Assembly (NCBI GenBank): GCA_035506135.1
Contig: DATJPY010000077.1
Location: forward strand, 62,001-126,000
Reading direction: 5' to 3'
Source: DATJPY01 sp035506135
GTDB taxonomy: Bacteria; Myxococcota_A; UBA9160; PR03
Length of the DNA stretch: 64,000 nucleotides
In this document: positions 57,599 to 64,000 of the stretch, in pieces
Position numbering within the stretch: the stretch's first letter is position 1
How the letters are laid out: every line of letters starts with the position of its first letter
Translations under genes and position numbers: made by a program
Notes under the pieces: generated by a model
Told to the model about the DNA's origin: nothing
The model's input: the letters and a program-made list of their open reading frames with translations, nothing else
Database searches by the model: none

Positions 57599-58521
57599 GC
57601 GACCCGATCATCTCGGTGCGCGGCCTCACCAAGAAGTTCGGCGCTTTCACGGCCGTCGACGACCTCTCGCTCGACGTCGAGCGCGGGGCGATCTTCGCCT
57701 TCCTGGGCGCCAACGGCTCCGGCAAGAGCACGACGATCCGCATGCTGATTGGGCTGCTCGCGCCGACGGCCGGCCGCATCGAGGTCGACGGCATCGACGT
57801 GATCGCGGACCCGCGGCGCGTGCGCGACCGCATCGGCTACATGGGCCAGAAGGTGAGCCTCTACCGGGGACTCACCCTGGTCGAGAACGTCGAGTTCTAC
57901 GCCGGGCTCTACGGCCTCGCGGGCGCCGAGCTCGCGCACCGCTGGGGCGAGGTGCGCGAGCGCTTCGGCCTCGCGTCCGCGGAGGGCGAGCGACCCGAGG
58001 ACCTGCCGGCGGCGCTGCGGCAGCGCGCGGGCCTCGCGGTCGCCACGCTCCACGGGCCGCAGCTCCTCTTCCTCGACGAGCCGACGGCCGGCGTCGACGT
58101 CCACAGCCGCGAGCTCTTCTGGGAGCGCATCCAGGAGCAGGCCGACGCCGGCGTCACGGTCTTCGTAACCACCCACTTCCTCGAGGAGGTGGACTACTGC
58201 GAGCACGTGTGCTTCATCGCCGACGGGCGACTCGTCGCGGACTCGACGCCCGAGGCGCTGCGCGCCGAGTACTCGGCCGGCTACCGCATCGAGCTCGCCT
58301 CGGCGCCGCCGGCCGCGGCGCGCGCACAGCTCGAAGCGGCGGGCTTCGCGGTCGAGGCGGACGGCCGCGCGCTGCGCCGGGCGTCGCTCGACGACGCCGC
58401 GCTCGTCCAGCTCGCAGGCGCGCTCGGCCCCGGCGCGGCGCTGCGCATCGAGCAGCCGCAGATGAACGAGATCTTCCGCCGGCTGATCCGCGAGGGCGCG
58501 CGCGCGGAGGCGGCGGCGTGA
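57595..58521 (+). CDS. ybhF2: ABC exporter ATPase, second half of YbhF
   Basis: 308 residues from ATG 57595 (ATGA overlap). Walker A FLGANGSGKSTT, Q loop YMGQKVSLYRGLT, Walker B LLFLDEPTAGVD and H-loop VTTHFLEEVDYC are intact, but the signature LSGG is replaced by DLPAALRQRAGLA. The pair therefore has one defective H loop (first) and one defective signature (second), the pattern of asymmetric ABC pairs. Overlaps the permease gene as GTGA. It should form a heterodimer with the first-half protein on the two permeases. Confidence 0.92.
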   Translation: MSDPIISVRGLTKKFGAFTAVDDLSLDVERGAIFAFLGANGSGKSTTIRMLIGLLAPTAGRIEVDGIDVIADPRRVRDRIGYMGQKVSLYRGLTLVENVEFYAGLYGLAGAELAHRWGEVRERFGLASAEGERPEDLPAALRQRAGLAVATLHGPQLLFLDEPTAGVDVHSRELFWERIQEQADAGVTVFVTTHFLEEVDYCEHVCFIADGRLVADSTPEALRAEYSAGYRIELASAPPAAARAQLEAAGFAVEADGRALRRASLDDAALVQLAGALGPGAALRIEQPQMNEIFRRLIREGARAEAAA

Positions 58522-59681
58522 GCTGGCGGCGGCTCCGCACGCTCATCGTGCGCGAGGTGCGCGCAACGCTGCGCGACCGCTTCACGATCGTCACGATGGT
58601 GGCGGTGCCGATGATCGCGCTCCTCGCCTTCGGCTTCGTGCTCTCGACGGAGGTCAAGCACCTGCGGCTCGGCGTCGTCGACGCGAGCGCGACCGCGTCG
58701 AGCCGGCGGCTCGTCGCGGAGCTCGCCGCGGGCGGGACCTTCGATCCACGCCCGTTTGCGACGCGCGAGGCGGCGGAGCGCGCGCTCGTCGCAGGCGAGA
58801 TCAGCGCCGCGCTGGTGATTCCGCCCGACCTCGAGCGCGGCCTGGCCGACCGCCCGTACGGGGCCGATGTCCCGGCCGTGCAGGTGATCTACGACGGCGG
58901 CGAGACCGTGCTCGCCGGCAACGCCGATGCCTTCCTGCGCGCGCTCCTCGCCTCGAGCGAGGGCGAGCTGGTCGCGGGCGATCCGCGCCACGATCCCGAG
59001 GCCGCCGCCGCGCGGGCAGCCTCGGCGCCCGGCTCGACCCGCGGCGTCGACGTGGTGACGCGCGCGCTCTTCAATCCGCGTCTCGAAGGCGTGCCGTTCA
59101 TGGTCGCCGGCACGTTCGGTTTCGTGCTCTCCTTCCTGACGACGCTGATCACGGCGGTCTCGATCGTGAACGAGCGCCTCATGGGGACCTTCGACCAGCT
59201 CCAGGTCACGCCGGCCTCGGCGCTCGAGATCCTGCTCGGCAAGCTTCTCCCGCTCGGCGCCGTCTTCGCGCTCGACGTCGTGCTGATGCTGCTGATCGCG
59301 GGTCTCGTGCTCGGGGTCTGGCCTGCGGGAAGCATCGCGTTCTTCCTGGTCGTCTCCACCTTCTACGTGGTCACCTCCCTCTCGCTGGGCCTGATCTTCT
59401 CCGCCACCTCCGCCACGGCCGCCGAGGCGGTGCAGAAGACCGTGCTCTTCAGCATCCCGCTGATCCAGCTCTCGGGCTTCGCCTTCCCGATCCGCAACAT
59501 GCCGTTGGGGGTGCAGTGGCTCGCCGAGGTGTTCCCGGCGACGCACTACATCCGGGTGGCGCGCGCCATCTACCTCCGCGGTCAAGGGCCGCTCGTGCTG
59601 TGGCCGGAGCTGGCGCTCCTGGCGTTCTTCGGCTTCGGGCTGGTGGCGGTGGCGCTGCGCACGCTGGAGCGCCGGGCGTGA
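58518..59681 (+). CDS. ybhS: ABC-2 type permease (YbhS-like)
   Basis: 387 residues from GTG 58518 (GTGA overlap). A first membrane helix (VAVPMIALLAFGFVLS) leads to a ~150-residue periplasmic domain, then five helices with NERLMGTFDQLQVTPASALEI and SGFAFPIRNMPLGVQWLAEVFP (parts), the ABC2-membrane hallmarks. It exports drugs or lipids with YbhR. The same length as the next gene (387) suggests the two arose by duplication. Ends in a GTGA overlap. Confidence 0.92.
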   Translation: MSWRRLRTLIVREVRATLRDRFTIVTMVAVPMIALLAFGFVLSTEVKHLRLGVVDASATASSRRLVAELAAGGTFDPRPFATREAAERALVAGEISAALVIPPDLERGLADRPYGADVPAVQVIYDGGETVLAGNADAFLRALLASSEGELVAGDPRHDPEAAAARAASAPGSTRGVDVVTRALFNPRLEGVPFMVAGTFGFVLSFLTTLITAVSIVNERLMGTFDQLQVTPASALEILLGKLLPLGAVFALDVVLMLLIAGLVLGVWPAGSIAFFLVVSTFYVVTSLSLGLIFSATSATAAEAVQKTVLFSIPLIQLSGFAFPIRNMPLGVQWLAEVFPATHYIRVARAIYLRGQGPLVLWPELALLAFFGFGLVAVALRTLERRA

Positions 59682-60841
59682 CCGCGGACGGCATCCGCCG
59701 CTTCGTCACGAACGTGCTCGCGGTCGCGTACCGCGAGGCCACCGTGATGCGACACGACAAGGCCTTCATGGCGGTGGTCACCGTCCAGCCGATCGTCATG
59801 CTGCTCCTGTTCGGCTACGCGCTGCGCAACGAGCCCGCGAACGTGCCGTGGGCCGTGCTCGACCAGAGTGAAGGTGCCGCCGGCCGACGGCTCGTGCAGG
59901 AGATCGCGACCACCCGCTACTTCCTGCCGCCGCGCTACGTCCGGAGCTACGACGAGGGTCGCGCGCTGCTCGAGCGAGGCGCCGTGACCGCGCTGGTGGT
60001 GGTCCCATACGACTTCCACCGCGAGGTGCTGCGCGGCGACCCGCAGATCCAGGTCCTGCTCGACGGAGCCGACCCGCTGACGGCGGCGCGGGTCGGCGGC
60101 TACATCGCACAGGTGGCGCGCGCCTTCGATCCCGAGGGCCGCGCACCGCCCGCGCCCGCCGAGGTCCGCGCCGAGAGCCCGACGGGTTTCGGTGTCGGCC
60201 CCGTACCGCTCCTGGCACGCTTCTGGTTCAACCCGACGCTGCGCGACAGCAACTTCTTCCTGGCGGCGCTGGCGGGCATGCTGCTCACCAACCTCTGCTT
60301 CTCCGCGTCGAGCGCGGGTCTCGTCGGGGAGCGCGAGACCGGCACCTGGGAGGGGACGCTCTCGCTCCCGACCACACCTGTCGAGATCGTGCTCGGCAAG
60401 CTCCTGCCGTACGTGGCGGTCTGCTACGCGGTGCTCGGCATCGCCGTCCTCGGCAGCGGGATCGGCTTCGGCGTGTGGCCGCGCGGGAGCTGGCTCGCGC
60501 TCGGCTGGCTGACGCTCCCCTTCGTGCTCGCCTCGCTCTCCGTCGGTGTCCTGATCTCGGCGCTGGTGAACACGACGGGCCAGGCGGTGTTCCTGACCAT
60601 GTTCATCATCCTGCCGTCGTTCGTGCTCTCGGGGGTGATGTTTCCCTACCAGCTGATGCCCGACGGGGTGCGCCAGGTCGGCGCCGTCCTGCCGCTGCGC
60701 TGGTACCAGATCGGCCTGCGGCGCCTGGTGCTGCGCGGCGCCGGCTTCTCCGAGGTCTGGGTTCCGTTCTGCGTGCTGGCCCTGCTGTTCGCGATCCTGC
60801 TCGCGCTCGTGCGCTGGCGCATGAAGCCTCGGCTGGGCTGA
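59678..60841 (+). CDS. ybhR: ABC-2 type permease (YbhR-like)
   Basis: 387 residues from GTG 59678 (GTGA overlap). First helix VTVQPIVMLLLFGYALRNE, a periplasmic domain, then helices with GERETGTWEGTLSLPTTPVEI, LPSFVLSGVMFPYQLMP and LRWYQIGLRRLVLRG. It pairs with YbhS and the split ATPase to make the exporter. It is the last gene of the six-gene operon; the next gene on the opposite strand ends 28 bases away. No terminator hairpin with a T-tract is visible. Confidence 0.92.
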   Translation: MTADGIRRFVTNVLAVAYREATVMRHDKAFMAVVTVQPIVMLLLFGYALRNEPANVPWAVLDQSEGAAGRRLVQEIATTRYFLPPRYVRSYDEGRALLERGAVTALVVVPYDFHREVLRGDPQIQVLLDGADPLTAARVGGYIAQVARAFDPEGRAPPAPAEVRAESPTGFGVGPVPLLARFWFNPTLRDSNFFLAALAGMLLTNLCFSASSAGLVGERETGTWEGTLSLPTTPVEIVLGKLLPYVAVCYAVLGIAVLGSGIGFGVWPRGSWLALGWLTLPFVLASLSVGVLISALVNTTGQAVFLTMFIILPSFVLSGVMFPYQLMPDGVRQVGAVLPLRWYQIGLRRLVLRGAGFSEVWVPFCVLALLFAILLALVRWRMKPRLG

Positions 60842-60869
60842 GCGCAGAGCTCGCGATCGGGGGTGCGCG

Positions 60870-61799
60870 CTAGCGCACGTGGAAGCGCTCGCCGTACGCG
60901 TTCCCCTCGGTCGGCTCCTTGCGGATGGCGTCCTCGAGCTGGCTCAGCGCTTCGTCGCAGTCGAGCATCACCTGGCGCTTCTCCTTGAGCGAGATCGAGA
61001 GCGAGCGGACGTTGGTGTTCTCGCGGGAGAGGGCGAGGATCTGGCTCCGGATCTCGCCGAACTTCGCGTATCGCGCGGCGGCGGTCGCGAGGTCGCCGTT
61101 GCCGCGGAGCTTCGGGATCGCGGCGAGGCGCTGGAGGTCGCTCCGCACCTGCTCGTCCTCCCGGGCCATCTGCGCCTCCAGCTCGTCCATCCGCGCGTCG
61201 CTCGGCTCCGCGATGTGCGGCGGCAGCAGCGTCTGGATGCGCAGCGCGCCGATCTCCGCGCCGAGCGCGAGGGCGGTCACCTCCCTCGAGTCCGCGTTCG
61301 CTGCGACGACCCCGGAGAGCGCGGTGCGCATCTCGTCGACGGCGTCCGCGCCCGCCCCGAAAGCGAGCGCGTACGCCTTGAGGTTGCTGTTCCGGACCGC
61401 GAGTCCGAGCAGCTCGTCGTCGATCTTCTGGAACTCGGCGAAGCGCCGGGAGAAGCCGTCGAGCAGGCCCCGCTCCTCCTGCGTGCCGCCCTGGCTCAGC
61501 TGCTCCGCCAGCTCGCGGCGCTCGCGCTCGACCTCCGCCGTGCTCGAGCGCGCCTGATCCGCAAAGGACTGGGATGCCGCGTCGGTGATGGCGAGCACGG
61601 CGCTCTTCTCCGCCTCCGAGGCCGACGCCAGCCCGAGCTGCATCCGCGCGACCAGGTCGAGGCGCCGCACCCGGGCGGCGAGCCGCGCGTCCGGGCCCGG
61701 CGGCTTGCCGAAGAGGAGCACCAGCAGGATGAACAGGAGGAGGACGGCCGCCCCGGCGCCCATCCAGAGTAGGTCGTTGACGCGCGGTCGGATCCTCAT
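60870..61799 (-). CDS. Membrane-anchored helical sensor-like protein (4HB_MCP-like)
   Basis: 309 residues from ATG 61799 (ATG 61835 also possible). One strong membrane helix (about 12-32, AAVLLLFILLVLLFG) near the N-terminus, then an all-helical, charged domain: TQEERGLLDGFSRRFAEFQKIDDELLGLAVRNSNLKAYALAFG (in parts) resembles four-helix-bundle sensors of chemoreceptors. A second stretch of coiled coil reaches to the end. There is no kinase, HAMP or signalling tip. It follows a sigma-54 regulator gene in the same direction, so it may pass signals to it; this is inference. Fold assignment is moderate. Confidence 0.6.
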   Translation of the reverse strand: MRIRPRVNDLLWMGAGAAVLLLFILLVLLFGKPPGPDARLAARVRRLDLVARMQLGLASASEAEKSAVLAITDAASQSFADQARSSTAEVERERRELAEQLSQGGTQEERGLLDGFSRRFAEFQKIDDELLGLAVRNSNLKAYALAFGAGADAVDEMRTALSGVVAANADSREVTALALGAEIGALRIQTLLPPHIAEPSDARMDELEAQMAREDEQVRSDLQRLAAIPKLRGNGDLATAAARYAKFGEIRSQILALSRENTNVRSLSISLKEKRQVMLDCDEALSQLEDAIRKEPTEGNAYGERFHVR

Positions 61800-61871
61800 G
61801 CGGGCCCGCTCGGAGTGAGGCAGCGATCGTATCATGGACGCATCCCGGCTCGGCGTCGCACCCGCGCCCCG

Positions 61872-63206
61872 TCACTCGAGCCCATAGCGCCTCCTCTTTC
61901 GCCAGAGCGTCGTGGTGCTGATCCCCAACGTCTCGGCGGCGTCCTCGAGGGTCACCGCCTCCCCGAGCACGCGCCGAATGTGCTCCCGCTCCAGGTCCTC
62001 CAGGGTCCCCGCGCTCGGCGCCGCGACTCGCTGCGCGGCCGCGGGGCGGAACACCCGGTCGGGGAGATCGTCGCGCGCGATCATGTCGCTGCGGCTCAGC
62101 ACGGCCGCGCGCTCGATCGAGTTGCGGAGCTCCCGGACGTTGCCGGGCCAGGCGTAGCCGCGCAGAGCCTCCATCGCATCGGCTGCGAGCTTGAGCCCCG
62201 GGCGCCGGTTGCGCAACGCGGCGGCCGCCAGCAGCCGCTCGATCAGCAGGGGGATGTCCTCGGCGCGCTCGCGCAGGGCAGGGACGTTCAGGGAGATCAC
62301 GTTGAGGCGATAGAACAGGTCGCCGCGGAAGTGTCCCGCCGCGACGAGCGGCTCGAGATCGCGGTTGGAGGCCGCGAGGATGCGCGCGTCGACCTCGATC
62401 GTGTGGGAGCCGCCGACGCGCTCGAAGCGCCGCTCCTGGAGGAAGCGCAGCAGCTTGCTCTGGAGCGCCGGCGAGAGGTCGGCGATCTCGTCGAGGAAGA
62501 CGGTCCCGCCGTCGGCGGCCTCGAGCCGGCCCGGCTTGTCCTTGATGGCGCCGGTGAAGGCGCCGCGAACGTGTCCGAAGAGCTCGCTCTCGAGGAGCTG
62601 GTCCGAGAGCGTGGTGCAGGTGACCACGACGAAGGGCCGCTCGCGCCGCGGGCTCCACTCGTGGACCTGTCGCGCCAGCACGTTCTTGCCGGCGCCGCTC
62701 TCGCCGAGCAGCAGCATCGTCGCGTCGCTGGTCGCGGCCTGGCGCGCGGTCCGCAGCAGGAGCTGCATGGCGGGGCTCTTCGACTCGGTGAGGGGGACGT
62801 CGAGCACGGCGTCGCGCAGCACGCGGTTCTCGACGCGCAGGCTCCCGACCTCGAGCGCGCGGTCGATCACCTGCTGTACGCGCTCGAGCGCGAGCGGCTT
62901 GCTCAGGTAGTCGTAGGCGCCGGCCTTCATGGCCGCGACCGCCGTCTCCACGGTGGCGTAGGCCGTCATCAGGACGACGAGCATCTCCGGGTATCGGCCC
63001 CGGATGCTCTCGAGCAGCTCGAGGCCGTTGATCTCCGCCATGCGCAGGTCGGAGAGCACGAGCCGGACGTCGGGTTCCTCGGCAAGCACGGCCAGCGCCG
63101 CCGCGCCGTCGGCCACCGCGCGCACCTCGTGCCCGCGCGACTCGAGGAACAGCGCCAGCATCCGGCGGATGTTCTTGTCGTCCTCCACGACGAGCAGCTT
63201 GGCCAT
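61872..63206 (-). CDS. Sigma-54-dependent response regulator (NtrC type)
   Basis: 444 residues. Receiver 1-120 with phospho-Asp53 in LVLSDLRMAEINGLEL, T in MTAYATVE and Lys in YLSKPL, all intact. AAA+: GESGAGK, ESELFGHVRGAFTGA, FLDEIADLSP, FRGDLYYRLNVISLNVP. The Fis-type end has LEDAAETLGISTTTLWRKRR. ATG 63206 lies 44 bases after the kdpC stop, so it may be read from the kdp transcript; no KdpD or KdpE is seen in the window. It precedes the membrane sensor-like protein by 72 bases. Link to potassium control is only by position. Confidence 0.93.
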   Translation of the reverse strand: MAKLLVVEDDKNIRRMLALFLESRGHEVRAVADGAAALAVLAEEPDVRLVLSDLRMAEINGLELLESIRGRYPEMLVVLMTAYATVETAVAAMKAGAYDYLSKPLALERVQQVIDRALEVGSLRVENRVLRDAVLDVPLTESKSPAMQLLLRTARQAATSDATMLLLGESGAGKNVLARQVHEWSPRRERPFVVVTCTTLSDQLLESELFGHVRGAFTGAIKDKPGRLEAADGGTVFLDEIADLSPALQSKLLRFLQERRFERVGGSHTIEVDARILAASNRDLEPLVAAGHFRGDLFYRLNVISLNVPALRERAEDIPLLIERLLAAAALRNRRPGLKLAADAMEALRGYAWPGNVRELRNSIERAAVLSRSDMIARDDLPDRVFRPAAAQRVAAPSAGTLEDLEREHIRRVLGEAVTLEDAAETLGISTTTLWRKRRRYGLE

Positions 63207-63250
63207 CGGCGACCACCGGATGCCGGGCGCTTCGGGATTCGCTCACACCG

Positions 63251-64000
63251 CTACGAGGCCGGCGTCCCGTAGCGCTGGCTGAGCTCGAGGTTGACCTCGA
63301 GGACGTTCACGATCTTCTCGCCGAACAGGCCGCCGAAGGGGGCGGAGGTATGGGCGTCGAGGATGCGCTCGATCTCTTTCTGCACCTCGGCGGGGTCGCG
63401 CTTCAGGTCGGTGGCCCACTTGCCCGCCACGCGGTCGAGCTGGAAGCGGGCGTTCTCGAGCGTGATGTGGGGGTCGAGGCCCGAGCCGGAGGCCATCACC
63501 AGGTCGCCGGGGACGTCCTGCAGCGCCACCTCCGGGTGCTCCTGCCGCCACATGTCGAAGAAGGTCGACTGGATGTCGGCGCCCGCCGCGACCGGCTGGA
63601 TCACGCTCTGGGTCTTGCCGTCCGGGGTCGTCTGGTCGACGGCGGACGGGAACTTGCCGGGGTTCTCCTTCGAGAAGCTCTCGAAGAAGACGACCGCCAG
63701 GTCCGCGGCCTTCGGCTCCGGCGTCCCGGGGTTGCTCTTCACGAACTCGGCGACGTCGGCGGGATGCGCCTTGGCCCAGGCGTCGACGTAGGCGGCGTGA
63801 CTCGGATCGGCGCCGACCCACGCGGCGGCCACCGCGTTGTGTGCATCGGCCCACTGCGCGACCAGGTGCGGCTGCCCCTGGTACTGGTCCTGCGCGAACC
63901 AGGCCTCGACGTCGGGTGCCACGAGCTGGCCCGCCTTCGGGCCCGCCGCGTACTTCACGATCGGCCCGAGCGTCTTCGCCACGCGGTCGCGCAGCAGGTA
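63251..64000 (-). CDS. kdpC: Potassium-transporting ATPase C chain, 5' end cut by window edge
   Basis: The last 249 codons are visible; the start lies beyond 64000. The C-terminus is unmistakable: DLVMASGSGLDPHITLENA, then ARFQLDRVA, APFGGLFGEKIVNVLEVNL. The middle has a long insert (about 100 residues, with DIQSTFFDMWRQEHPE) that makes it a long-form KdpC, seen mainly outside the enteric bacteria. KdpC anchors and stabilises KdpB in the high-affinity K+ pump. kdpA and kdpB would be expected to the right. The next gene on the same strand, 44 bases on, is a sigma-54 regulator rather than KdpD/KdpE. Confidence 0.92.
   Translation of the reverse strand, partial: YLLRDRVAKTLGPIVKYAAGPKAGQLVAPDVEAWFAQDQYQGQPHLVAQWADAHNAVAAAWVGADPSHAAYVDAWAKAHPADVAEFVKSNPGTPEPKAADLAVVFFESFSKENPGKFPSAVDQTTPDGKTQSVIQPVAAGADIQSTFFDMWRQEHPEVALQDVPGDLVMASGSGLDPHITLENARFQLDRVAGKWATDLKRDPAEVQKEIERILDAHTSAPFGGLFGEKIVNVLEVNLELSQRYGTPAS

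Noticed and set aside
60213..60230. TGGCACG in ybhR as a sigma-54 promoter
   Set aside because: The -12 half is missing and it lies inside a coding region far from any start.

Overview
The window is 64 kb of very GC-rich (roughly 70 percent by eye) bacterial chromosome, almost fully coding. No intergenic gap exceeds about 220 bases. Many adjacent genes are joined by 4-base stop-start overlaps (ATGA, GTGA, TTGA), and GTG and TTG starts are common. There is no integrase, transposase, CRISPR array, rRNA or phage gene. The gene content (four sigma-54 activators, a long-form KdpC, GspA/GspB, a PEP-CTERM-like sorting tail, paired ArsA-like ATPases, lipid-handling enzymes) points to a free-living Gram-negative bacterium of deltaproteobacterial grade (Myxococcota or a related lineage). 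That placement is inference; no marker gene in the window settles it.

Layout. 1-6.6 kb: surface-glycan style genes (methyltransferase, GT2-methyltransferase fusion, lipoprotein, two multi-pass membrane glycosyltransferase-like proteins, universal stress protein). 6.6-9.3 kb: tRNA-Ala(CGC) and a membrane-bound spermidine-synthase-like protein whose tail reads antisense through the tRNA. 9.4-12.2 kb: a sigma-region-2-only protein, RNase HI, an exported protein, tgt and a tiny basic protein. 12.3-19.9 kb: lipid and detoxification genes (acyl-CoA dehydrogenase, acyl-CoA ligase, DedA protein, MocR regulator divergent from a GST, thioesterase) and a PEP-CTERM-like beta-propeller protein. 19.8-29.4 kb: a tightly overlapped minus-strand operon (MMPL transporter, histidine kinase, sigma-54 regulator, LolA-like protein, BtaA-like transferase) divergent from a second sigma-54 activator that has its own sigma-54 promoter. 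29.5-39.5 kb: a TetR-controlled lipoprotein, two ArsA-like ATPases with a BtuF-like protein, an AMIN-domain membrane protein behind a structured leader, type II pantothenate kinase, GspA and GspB. 39.5-54.7 kb: DUF4097-sirtuin-rhomboid operon, LLM oxidoreductase-Nudix-Nth operon, PBP1A with a small histidine kinase, glutathione synthetase, a histone-like repeat protein, a third sigma-54 response regulator, galE, ogt and a Cys/Met-metabolism enzyme behind a SAM-II-type riboswitch. 54.9-60.8 kb: a six-gene cecR-ybhGFSR-type ABC exporter operon with YbhF split into two genes. 60.9-64 kb: a membrane sensor-like protein, a fourth sigma-54 regulator and the 3' part of kdpC.

Regulation is unusually readable. 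Several promoters fit TTGACN - 17 bases - TANNNT (before the tRNA, rhomboid, Cys/Met enzyme and histone-like genes). TetR-type palindromes sit in or next to promoters at 29.46 and 54.92 kb, MocR-type direct repeats at 18.4 kb, and a sigma-54 -24/-12 element at 28.36 kb. The most notable items are the SAM-II riboswitch, the two-component/MMPL/LolA/BtaA-like operon, a 90-nt four-way-junction leader at 34.3 kb, and the split YbhF with two different decayed ATPase motifs.
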